Source: Bacteroidales bacterium
GTDB taxonomy: Bacteria; Bacteroidota; Bacteroidia; Bacteroidales; F082
Assembly (NCBI GenBank): GCA_017466405.1
Contig: JAFTUF010000046.1
Span: 1-47,915, forward strand
Reading direction: 5' to 3'
DNA length: 47,915 nucleotides
Shown here: positions 33,426 through 41,102 of the stretch, piece after piece
Numbering within the stretch: position 1 is the first letter of the stretch
How the letters are laid out: the number at the start of each line of letters is the position of its first letter
Made by a program: the position numbers and the translations under genes
Notes under the pieces: generated by a model
What the model was told of the DNA's origin: nothing
What the model saw: the letters and a program-made list of their open reading frames with translations, nothing else
Databases searched by the model: none

Positions 33426-34502
33426 TCATCTCATACGAAACTCCAAAGGCGTGCATTTTTCGTTTTTAAGAAAGAAGGAAGAAAAACTTGACTGTGATGA
33501 AAATCCTAGACGGTTGGAAATCTCCTGTATGTTAAAATTCGTTGACTCTAAAAGTATCTTTGCTTCTTTCATCACATAATCCGATATAATCTGTTTCGGA
33601 CTTACACCAACAACATCGTTAGTCACTTTAGATAGATAACGTGTTGAAATACATAACTTATCAGCATAAAATTCCACGTCATGCGACTTGTTATAATTTT
33701 CCGCCAGAATCGACATGAGTTTGTTGTAGATGACAGTCTTTCTCGAATGTTGTATTTTCTCCTTCACGGCATAAACCACCTGTTTGTGCATATAGTCGTG
33801 AGCTTTTTCCAAAGCCGTTGTGATGTCGTCGCCGAAAGCTAGACGCGTCGCGATGGCGGAAGAGAGCGCTCCACCTACTCCGTGTTTCTGCCAGCCTTCT
33901 GTATTGTGAGAAGTGAAGAAATGCGTTCTGTCGTTTTCATAAAGCAATGCCGTCAGAAGACCGTCGGAATGTTTGGACGCACGCAGCAAGACGGATTCCG
34001 CACCCATATTAATAAAGGTACGAGCCGCCTTTATCATATCGTCATCAGTTTTAATCTTCATGGCGAGCATTTTTTCAGCTTCGTTGCTACGTAATATCAA
34101 TAACGTCGCCATAGGAATCAAATGTCTTTTGATGGCAGCAACTGCTTCATCAGGAATGATTTGCATTCCATCAGAAGAGAAGATTCCAGGTACAAGCACG
34201 ATGCTCTGCGAAGCGACAATTTCTTTTTTCAACATCTTGATTGTAGCGACATCACGGACGAGACCGATTTTTGTGACCTTAGGATGCCATTCCTTCACGA
34301 CAGCCCTCACCTGCCCTATTATCATGTCAGTCGGGAGGTCGTTGATGGAAGTAGAACCGTCATCATTCTGCACCGTCACAGACGTTATCGCTGTCAGGGC
34401 GTATGCTCCGAGCGCAGACATCGTTCTTATATCCGCCTGAACGCCAACGACGCCGGCGCCGTCAGAACCAGTTATCGTCAATATCGGAACAAGGGTTGGC
34501 AT
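33426..34502 (-). CDS. ThiD-like kinase domain fused to an AraC-type DNA-binding domain
   Basis: Residues 1 to about 245 resemble HMP/HMP-P kinase ThiD (PVLTITGSDGAGVVGVQADI, ALGAYALTAITSVTVQN, TKIGLV), and residues about 255-358 are a two-helix-turn-helix AraC domain (YADKLCISTRYLSKV and IQEISNRLGFSSQSSFSSFF). ThiD enzymes carry a catalytic Cys in HGTGCTLSSAIA; here the motif is HGVGGALSSAIA, with Gly211 in place of Cys. The domain therefore probably senses a pyrimidine or pyridoxine-type ligand without phosphorylating it. The gene is directly upstream of pdxS and downstream of a DUF2442 gene (16 bp), so it is a candidate vitamin B6 regulator. A true ThiD with the Cys is encoded at 39246. 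Confidence 0.85.
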   Translation of the reverse strand: MPTLVPILTITGSDGAGVVGVQADIRTMSALGAYALTAITSVTVQNDDGSTSINDLPTDMIIGQVRAVVKEWHPKVTKIGLVRDVATIKMLKKEIVASQSIVLVPGIFSSDGMQIIPDEAVAAIKRHLIPMATLLILRSNEAEKMLAMKIKTDDDMIKAARTFINMGAESVLLRASKHSDGLLTALLYENDRTHFFTSHNTEGWQKHGVGGALSSAIATRLAFGDDITTALEKAHDYMHKQVVYAVKEKIQHSRKTVIYNKLMSILAENYNKSHDVEFYADKLCISTRYLSKVTNDVVGVSPKQIISDYVMKEAKILLESTNFNIQEISNRLGFSSQSSFSSFFLKNEKCTPLEFRMR

Positions 34503-34518
34503 ATAATCTAATTTAAAA

Positions 34519-34773
34519 TCATTTCATCAAGACACTTCTTTCATATAAGAATTCAGGGGCAAAGCCTATTTCATTATTCCAATCAACAGTAAAAGGATCC
34601 AAAGTATAAGATTTGAAATAGTCCATATCTCTTAGTTTTTTGCATACACCTTTGTCCATCAATGGTTCAAAATCCATCAGACGTACTTCTGTATTATTAA
34701 ATGTTAACTTTAACACATAATCTTTTACATATTCAGCTTTTACTATTTTCAAAATAATATCTCTCATAATCAT
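34519..34773 (-). CDS. DUF2442 protein, locus B
   Basis: An 84-residue DUF2442 protein: KAEYVKDYVLKLTFNNTEVRLMDFEPLM, then a loop and FTVDWNNEIGFAPEFLYER. Its start overlaps the DUF4160 stop by 4 bp. It differs strongly from the locus A protein, so the two pairs are not recent duplicates. The regulator gene follows 16 bp downstream. Confidence 0.82.
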   Translation of the reverse strand: MIMRDIILKIVKAEYVKDYVLKLTFNNTEVRLMDFEPLMDKGVCKKLRDMDYFKSYTLDPFTVDWNNEIGFAPEFLYERSVLMK

Positions 34774-35045
34774 TTTAAAGGTTCTATCTTATTAGCAAGT
34801 TCGCTATTTAAAAGCAATCTCCAATTCTCCAACAGTTCTTCCTTATGAATATCAAGCCATTCATAAACCAATTTCAACTCGCGTCTTGGCAGAGAACCAA
34901 TTATCACTCCTTCTTCTATTGTAATAACTGCCTCGTATCCATTATACCAAACATGAAAATGTGGCGGATTATGATCTTCAATATACATATAGATTATAAT
35001 CCCATAAAATCTACTTATTTCTGGCATATCATTAAAAGATTTCAT
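34770..35045 (-). CDS. DUF4160 protein, locus B
   Basis: MPEISRFYGIIIYMYIEDHNPPHFHV is the standard DUF4160 opening (conserved DH.PPHFHV), followed by GVIIGSLPRRELKLVYEWLDIHKEELLENW. The frame starts at 35045; the ATG at 35027 (MPEISRF) matches other family members better. A -7 box TATCTTTG lies at 35072-35079 and copy 4 of the hairpin element begins 60 bp upstream. Confidence 0.87.
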   Translation of the reverse strand: MKSFNDMPEISRFYGIIIYMYIEDHNPPHFHVWYNGYEAVITIEEGVIIGSLPRRELKLVYEWLDIHKEELLENWRLLLNSELANKIEPLK

Positions 35046-35071
35046 TATTGTTATTTTGATTTTAGTGTTTG

Positions 35072-35079
35072 CAAAGATA
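35072..35079 (-). promoter_or_regulatory. -7 promoter box of DUF4160/DUF2442 locus B and perhaps the regulator
   Basis: TATCTTTG on the minus strand, 27 bp before the ATG at 35045. The regulator gene may be read from the same transcript because it follows with a 16-bp gap. Confidence 0.5.
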
Positions 35080-35105
35080 TATTTTTTTTAATAATTTATC
35101 TTCTT

Positions 35106-35168
35106 TTTGAACAAAAATATCCTCCGATTGTATTATATCCGGTTTTGGTTATACATTTCAATTTTCAA
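35106..35168 (+). repeat. Four-copy hairpin element, copy 4 (half, no terminator hairpin)
   Basis: Shares TTTGAACAAAAATA, CGATTGTATTATAT and GGTTTTGGTTATACATTTC with the other copies but stops before the AAAAGCACTCA hairpin. It ends 2-4 bp from the stop codon of the second thiE-like gene. Confidence 0.85.
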
Positions 35169-35169
35169 T

Positions 35170-35718
35170 TCACAAACCTCCCATCATCGCCGCACCACCG
35201 AAACCTAAATCTTTCAAGAATGAAATTTTGTCGAAGGTTACGCCGCCTAAAGCAACGACTTTCTTATCAATAATTCCATCTTGCGAAGCTTTCTTCAGTT
35301 CTTCTTCCGTGAACGCCGACTTATATCCTTTCTTGGAAATACTGTCGAAAATCGGACTTAAAAAGACATAGTCGAAATCATCTTTATATAATTTCACTTC
35401 TTCCAAAGAATGACAGGAACGTGTCTTAAAACCTTGATAGTCTTCAGGATATTTTGTAACGTTTCTATTGATATGAATTCCTTTCAAATCAAACTCATAA
35501 TATAATTCAGGATAATCGTGGATGACGATTTTCTTCCTTTCGTCGGGAGTTAATTCTTTCAACAACTCACGCAATTCTGCAAGGACGCGGCAAGCCACGT
35601 CCTTACTATTAGCGGGTTTTCTCAGATGAAGAATATCGAAGCCGCTCTCAAAAACACGACGTATGAAAGCGACTTCGTTATCCTCGGTATAGGGTTTTGT
35701 TATTGCAATGAGATTCAT
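35170..35718 (-). CDS. ThiE/TenI-like protein (second thiamine phosphate synthase homologue)
   Basis: A 182-residue TIM-barrel protein with ThiE-like segments: DILHLRKPANSK, IVIHDYPEL, GIHINRN, YVFLSPIFDSISKKGYKSAF and VALGGVTFDKI. The substrate motifs of canonical ThiE (QLR..., GxHxGQxD and GPFxxTxTK) are altered, so it may be a TenI-like or specialised paralogue. It is the last gene of the thiamin operon; a canonical ThiE is encoded at 38449. It is separated from thi4 by a 156-bp inverted repeat-rich gap. Confidence 0.83.
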   Translation of the reverse strand: MNLIAITKPYTEDNEVAFIRRVFESGFDILHLRKPANSKDVACRVLAELRELLKELTPDERKKIVIHDYPELYYEFDLKGIHINRNVTKYPEDYQGFKTRSCHSLEEVKLYKDDFDYVFLSPIFDSISKKGYKSAFTEEELKKASQDGIIDKKVVALGGVTFDKISFLKDLGFGGAAMMGGL

Positions 35719-35732
35719 GTTAGTGTAGAGTT

Positions 35733-35883
35733 GATTGTTTATAGTTTAGAGTAGTTTTGAAGTTGATAGTTAATAGTTTTAAAGTTTATTTGCTAAGTAT
35801 GCAGATAAAATTATGATAAACTTTTAAACTATAGACTTTTAAACTTTCAACTACTCTAAACTATGAACTTTAAACTATAAACT
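35733..35883. repeat. Imperfect long inverted repeat of 7-mers between thi4 and the second thiE
   Basis: GTTTATA, GTTTAGA and GTAGTTTT units on the left are answered by TCTAAACTATGAA and TTTAAACTATAAAC on the right. The right arm runs into the last codons of thi4. The transcript would fold into a long imperfect hairpin. Confidence 0.55.
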
Positions 35884-36642
35884 TTTAATAATCAAATCTG
35901 AGACTTTCTTTCCCGACATGAGCATTCCGCCGAAGATTGGTCCCATGCGCGGAGTGCCGCTCACTGCCGACGCCGCCATGCCGCAGACATAAAGTCCCGG
36001 GTAGATTTCTTTTGTTCCGTTGACGACTTCTTCTTCGCCAGATACGACATCTAAAGAGCGTTCACCAATGACATCGCCGGTGTCTGTCGCGAGACGAATG
36101 CCGTTCTTACGAGCGACGGTCTTACACATCTCGCTGTCGTGACCTGTTCCATCGACGACACATTTTGCCATGATATTCAACGGATCGACATGCATTCCTT
36201 CTCTTAAGACCGGAGTCCAGTTGACGACAACGCCGCTGACAACATTGTCTTTAAAAATGACATCTTCAACAGAATAGCAATTGAAAATCGTTGCGCCGGC
36301 ATGAACAGCCTTATAAAGGAGAGCTGATGTGCTTTCGACGGAATCCATGACGTAGAGATTGTCGTCGTATTTTTCATAATTAATGTCGAAGTCATTGATA
36401 ATGTGCAGCGCTTCTTCTTGAACTACAATCTGGTTAAACATCATAGCTCCGCCCCACATACCTCCGCCTGGAGATAGTTTTCTGTCGAACAAAGCGACTT
36501 TCTTACCTGCTTTGGCGAGATAATACGCCGCTACAATTCCTGAAGGACCGCCACCAACGATAGCGACATCTAATTCTAAATTCTTTTCTAACTTACTGAA
36601 ATAGGTACTGATAATTCCCTGTGATACTTTTTTTTCTATCAT
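35875..36642 (-). CDS. thi4: Sulfide-dependent thiazole synthase, Thi4 family
   Basis: A 255-residue FAD-fold protein: VAIVGGGPSGIVAAYYLA dinucleotide motif, FDRKLSPGGGMWGGAMMF, and a C-terminal GLYVCGMAASAVSGTPRMGPIFGGML. Thi4 makes the ADP-thiazole precursor of thiamin from NAD and glycine. Yeast-type enzymes donate sulfur from a Cys; here the position is His151 in REGMHVDPLNI, as in archaeal enzymes that use free sulfide. That fits a sulfide-rich anaerobic habitat. The frame is open to 36801, but the extra 53 residues are the translation of inverted repeat copy 4 and a CTGTTG array, so the ATG at 36642 (MIEKKVSQG) is the start. Confidence 0.92.
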   Translation of the reverse strand: MIEKKVSQGIISTYFSKLEKNLELDVAIVGGGPSGIVAAYYLAKAGKKVALFDRKLSPGGGMWGGAMMFNQIVVQEEALHIINDFDINYEKYDDNLYVMDSVESTSALLYKAVHAGATIFNCYSVEDVIFKDNVVSGVVVNWTPVLREGMHVDPLNIMAKCVVDGTGHDSEMCKTVARKNGIRLATDTGDVIGERSLDVVSGEEEVVNGTKEIYPGLYVCGMAASAVSGTPRMGPIFGGMLMSGKKVSDLIIKSL

Positions 36643-36659
36643 AATTTTTTTTATTTCTA

Positions 36660-36692
36660 TCAACAGACAACGGACAATAGTCAACAGTCTGT
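36660..36692. repeat. CTGTTG-type 7-mer repeat upstream of thi4
   Basis: Minus-strand units CTGTTGA, CTATTGT, CCGTTGT and CTGTTGA lie 20-50 bp before the thi4 start. Confidence 0.7.
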
Positions 36693-36728
36693 TTTGGGTT
36701 AATAATTTTATATTTTCATACGCATATT

Positions 36729-36785
36729 GAGACGCAGCAATCACATTATTGTTAATTATCATTGGTGTGATTGACGCGTCTCTAC
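36729..36785. repeat. Dispersed inverted repeat, copy 4 (GAGACG family)
   Basis: Left arm GAGACGCAGCAATCACA and right arm TGTGATTGACGCGTCTC. The inner part differs from copies 1 and 2 (CACA instead of TACA) and the right arm differs to match. It abuts the thiC stop codon. Confidence 0.8.
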
Positions 36786-36787
36786 AA

Positions 36788-38380
<1,593 letters not shown>

Positions 38381-38437
38381 TTATTTATGTCAACAGTCTG
38401 TTTTTGGTTAATAATTTTTATTTTTAGACGCAGATTC

Positions 38438-38492
38438 AGACGCAGCAATTACATATTGTTAATTTTTATAGGTGTAATTGATACGTCTCTAC
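38438..38492. repeat. Dispersed inverted repeat, copy 5, inside the end of thiE
   Basis: Left arm AGACGCAGCAATTACA, right arm TGTAATTGATACGTCT. The thiE stop codon (38449-38451) lies in the left arm, and the right arm codes for the last residues of ThiE. Confidence 0.8.
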
Positions 38493-39249
38493 AATTGTCA
38501 ATTGTAAAAAGAACATTGTTAACCTCTCTCACCGCATCTCCCGTTCCCGTTCCCGCTCCCGTTCCCGTTTCCGTTCCCGCTCCCGTTCCTGCTCTCAAAA
38601 TGCTTCCGCTCATCGCGATGCCATCGACGCCTACATTAATTAATTCGGGAATGTCGTCTTTGGTGATTCCTCCTATCGCGACAAGCGGAATGTTGATATT
38701 GTTTTCTTTCATCTTATTGATGATGTTTTTATAACCTTCGATGCCAAGAATCGGGGCAAGGTTTTTCTTCGTGGATGTAAAACGGAAAGGACCGCAACCG
38801 AAGTAGTTGGGAACGAGATTTGGGAACGGGTGTGGGTGTTGGGAGCGAGTGCGGGTGTGGGAATTGGGGACGGGGACAAAGTCTGTTGTCCGTTGACATA
38901 ACAACAATATATCTTCGAAAGTGTTGACCGTCGCTCCTATTATAAAGTCGCTGCCCAGAATATTACGCGCTTCATCTACAGGCATATCGTTTTTGCCAAG
39001 ATGCACACCGTCGGCTTTTATCTTCTTGCAGAGATGTACGTTATCGTCGATGATGAATGTTGCACCGTATTCTTTGCACATATTTTGTACGATGAGAGCT
39101 GTCTCTTCTAACAAGGATTCGTCAGCGTCTTTCATCCTTAACTGAATCCATCGGCAGCCGCCTTCGAGAGCGATTCGCGCCGAATCGATGTAAGAATATT
39201 TCTCCGTATAATGTGTGATAAACTGTAATCTGAAATGTTCTAAATTCAT
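38449..39249 (-). CDS. thiE: Thiamine phosphate synthase ThiE carrying repeat-coded insertions
   Basis: A canonical ThiE core: FITHYTEKYSYI, CRWIQLRMKDADE, FIIDDNVHLCKKIKADGVHLGKNDMP, GCGPFRFTSTKKNLAPILG and PLVAIGGITKDDI. It joins HMP-PP and thiazole phosphate. At 266 residues it is about 50 longer than usual. Residues about 119-148 (QRTTDFVPVPNSHTRTRSQH and on) are coded by a CTGTTG array followed by a GGGAAC-type hexamer array. The C-terminus after ILRAG is coded by a second hexamer array (TGAGTETGTGAGTGTG) and by inverted repeat copy 5, whose left arm supplies the stop. The start overlaps the thiD stop (ATGA). Confidence 0.92.
   Translation of the reverse strand: MNLEHFRLQFITHYTEKYSYIDSARIALEGGCRWIQLRMKDADESLLEETALIVQNMCKEYGATFIIDDNVHLCKKIKADGVHLGKNDMPVDEARNILGSDFIIGATVNTFEDILLLCQRTTDFVPVPNSHTRTRSQHPHPFPNLVPNYFGCGPFRFTSTKKNLAPILGIEGYKNIINKMKENNINIPLVAIGGITKDDIPELINVGVDGIAMSGSILRAGTGAGTETGTGAGTGTGDAVREVNNVLFTIDNCRDVSITPIKINNM
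38537..38594. repeat. GTTCCC/GCTCCC hexamer array in thiE 3' part
   Basis: About nine 6-bp units, GTTCCC, GCTCCC and GTTTCC, kept in frame and translated as GT/GA/TE dipeptides. Confidence 0.85.
38811..38896. repeat. Hexamer and 7-mer repeats inserted inside thiE
   Basis: GGGAACG/GGGTGTG/GGGAGCG units (38811-38879) next to a CTGTTGT/CCGTTGA unit (38880-38896), between the ThiE strand ending ILLLC and the GCGPFRFT motif. Confidence 0.8.
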
Positions 39250-40094
39250 AACACTATCATTTTTTGAGGGTTAAAGAAATGATTCACCGGACCGAAGCCA
39301 TGACCGATTCTTATATCAGCAGCGTTGCGAATGGCTTCGGTTACGTATTTCTTAGCTTCAGAAATAGAATCTTCCAAAGAAAGTCCTCTCGCCACGAAAG
39401 CCGCGATTGCCGATGATAAAGTACATCCCGTTCCGTGAATGTTGTTGGTTTGAATCGTCTCTGAAGAAAATGACAAAAAAGTCTGTTGACTATTGTCTGT
39501 TGACTGTTGACCTTTATAAAATAAAAAATCCGTTTTTACATCACCTTCTTCGTGACCGCCTTTGAGAAGTACGGATTTCGCTCCGAGATTCAACAGATAA
39601 TCTGCTGCTTTTTCTTTTTCCTCAAAGGTTGAGACAGGCATTCCAGTCAAGGCAATCATCTCCGGAATATTTGGTGTTATGAGTTCGCTCATCGGAAGAA
39701 GACGCTCTTTGATTGTCTCCTGCGCTTCGAGTGATAAAAGTCTATGTCCGCTGCTTGAAACGATGACAGGATCAAGTATTATTTTCAGTTTATAATGGCT
39801 AAGTGCTTCTGCCACAGCCTCGACGATTTTCTCGTTAGATAACATTCCAATCTTCACTACTGAAGGATTAAGGTCTTCCATCACAGCAACAATCTGTTCA
39901 TAAACCATTTTAGGATTCAAGGCGAATTGAGATTTTACACCTAATGTATTTTGCGCTGTGATAGCAGTTATCGCTGTCGCTCCATAAACGCCGAGGGCGG
40001 AAAATGTCTTGAGGTCAGCTTGTATTCCAGCTCCTCCAGACGAGTCGGAACCGGCTATTGACAATACGATAGGATAAGATTTGATTTGATTCAT
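39246..40094 (-). CDS. thiD: Bifunctional HMP kinase/HMP-P kinase ThiD
   Basis: First gene of the thiamin operon. Motifs are SIAGSDSSGGAGIQADLKTF, GVYGATAITAITAQN, ILDPVIVSSSGH and the catalytic HGTGCTLSSAIAAF. It phosphorylates HMP and HMP-P. Residues coded by 39480-39512 (GQQSTDNSQQT) come from a CTGTTG-type 7-mer array in a variable loop before the catalytic motif. The frame opens at 40160, inside the TPP aptamer; the start is the ATG at 40094 (MNQIKSYPIVLSIAG), whose first base pairs into the putative sequestering stem of the riboswitch. Confidence 0.95.
   Translation of the reverse strand: MNQIKSYPIVLSIAGSDSSGGAGIQADLKTFSALGVYGATAITAITAQNTLGVKSQFALNPKMVYEQIVAVMEDLNPSVVKIGMLSNEKIVEAVAEALSHYKLKIILDPVIVSSSGHRLLSLEAQETIKERLLPMSELITPNIPEMIALTGMPVSTFEEKEKAADYLLNLGAKSVLLKGGHEEGDVKTDFLFYKGQQSTDNSQQTFLSFSSETIQTNNIHGTGCTLSSAIAAFVARGLSLEDSISEAKKYVTEAIRNAADIRIGHGFGPVNHFFNPQKMIVL
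39480..39512. repeat. CTGTTG-type 7-mer repeat inside thiD
   Basis: Units CTGTTGA, CTATTGT, CTGTTGA and CTGTTGA on the plus strand, translated on the minus strand in a loop between the core and the HGTGC motif. Confidence 0.8.
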
Positions 40095-40250
40095 ACCACT
40101 ATTTTTTACGTTATTACTGCTCAAAACAGTGGTACGGCAAGTACCATGAAGGGACTCCAAACTTCCAGCGTCAGCATTATCTGTACTGGTGCAATGTGTA
40201 TAATCTCAGACACGGCAGCCTTTCGGCATACCGGACACCACCATTCGAGT
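40094..40250 (-). promoter_or_regulatory. TPP riboswitch (thi box) and expression platform of the thiamin operon
   Basis: On the minus strand the aptamer runs from about 40250 to 40153. P1 pairs ACTCGAA with TTTGGAGT; the core has GTGTCTGAGATTATACAC (the CUGAGA box) and ACAGATAATGCTGACGC (the GAUAAUGCNGNCG box). Downstream, GGTAC/GTACC (40145-40131) forms one hairpin, while TACCACT (40134-40128) can pair with AGTGGTA (40100-40094), which covers the start codon. The two stems exclude each other, so control of translation is likely. Confidence 0.92.
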
Positions 40251-40256
40251 ATGGCG

Positions 40257-40264
40257 CAAAGGTA
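40257..40264 (-). promoter_or_regulatory. -7 promoter box of the thiamin operon
   Basis: TACCTTTG on the minus strand; transcription would begin near 40251, at the first base of the aptamer. Confidence 0.65.
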
Positions 40265-40278
40265 ATAAAAAAAATTCT

Positions 40279-40286
40279 TATCTTTG
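40279..40286 (+). promoter_or_regulatory. -7 promoter box of the TIGR02757 gene
   Basis: TATCTTTG overlaps the TTG at 40284 that opens the longest frame, so the ATG at 40305 is the start. Confidence 0.6.
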
Positions 40287-40304
40287 CTTAAAATATTTTA
40301 CCCA

Positions 40305-41057
40305 ATGAAAAATTATTTAGACTCCTTATTTATAAAATATAATACTCCAGATTTTATTGAGAACGATCCGGTGCAGTTCCCGCGTCGTTATTCCGAGAAA
40401 AACGACATCGAGATAGTGGCGTTTCTCACTGCTACAATTGCTTGGGGCAAGCGTTCCATGATTCTCAATTCGGCTAATAAAATGCTCAACACCATGGGTA
40501 AGTCGCCTTACGACTTCATCATGTCGGATGGTTTCAAGAACTTAGACCCCGACAAATGCGTGCATCGTACCTTCTTCAACCGCGACTTCATCTATTATTG
40601 CAAAGGTCTAAAACAGATTTATACAGAACATCAAAGTCTCGAAGACATTTTCACATTAAACGACAATCATGATGTATGGCAAGGCATTCAGAATTTCAGA
40701 GATAAGATTCAGGAAGTTAACGGCGGTGCAACAAGCGTTCACATCTCTAATCCTTATTGTGACAATCCAAAGAAAGGCTCTGCCTGCAAGAGACTTCATC
40801 TAGCTCTCAAATGGTTAGTTCGTGACGACGGCATCGTCGATATTGGCATCTGGAAAAAGATAAAACCTTCCGACTTGATGATTCCGCTTGATGTCCATGT
40901 GGGAAGAATCTCGCGCGAACTCGGACTTCTTCAAAGGAAAAGCAACGACAGGACAACCGTCGAAGAACTTACTTCAAGACTTCGTGAGATGGATCCTAAC
41001 GACCCTGTAAAATACGATTTTGCTTTATTCGGTTACGGTGTCAACCGTGAGATATAA
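40305..41057 (+). CDS. TIGR02757 family protein (DUF2400)
   Basis: A 250-residue protein matching the TIGR02757 pattern of Bacteroidetes and other anaerobes: FIENDPVQFPRRYSEKNDIE, TATIAWGKRSMIL, SPYDF, KGSACKRLHLALKWLVR and MIPLDVHVGRISRELGLL. The last part resembles helix-hairpin-helix DNA glycosylases, so a nucleic acid function has been suggested for such families, but none is established. Divergent from the thiamin operon and ending at a bidirectional terminator. Confidence 0.85.
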   Translation: MKNYLDSLFIKYNTPDFIENDPVQFPRRYSEKNDIEIVAFLTATIAWGKRSMILNSANKMLNTMGKSPYDFIMSDGFKNLDPDKCVHRTFFNRDFIYYCKGLKQIYTEHQSLEDIFTLNDNHDVWQGIQNFRDKIQEVNGGATSVHISNPYCDNPKKGSACKRLHLALKWLVRDDGIVDIGIWKKIKPSDLMIPLDVHVGRISRELGLLQRKSNDRTTVEELTSRLREMDPNDPVKYDFALFGYGVNREI

Positions 41058-41064
41058 AAAGAAA

Positions 41065-41092
41065 AAGAGACGCGGAAAATTCTGCGTCTCTT
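41065..41092. terminator. Bidirectional terminator
   Basis: AAGAGACGC and GCGTCTCTT form a strong stem extended by GAA/TTC, between two convergent genes, with A and T tracts outside. Confidence 0.85.
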
Positions 41093-41102
41093 CGTTTTAT
41101 CA

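Noticed and set aside
33382-33579. Plus-strand 65-codon frame across the regulator end
   Set aside because: It overlaps the AraC domain coding sequence and the direct repeats, and has no recognisable protein features.
29551-35168. Integron attC sites between cassettes
   Set aside because: The repeats lack GTTA...TAAC core sites, no integron integrase is present, and the interior genes include a housekeeping gene (pdxS). The looser word cassette-like is used only as inference.
40095-40160. N-terminal extension of ThiD
   Set aside because: It lies in the TPP riboswitch; the conserved protein begins at the ATG at 40094.
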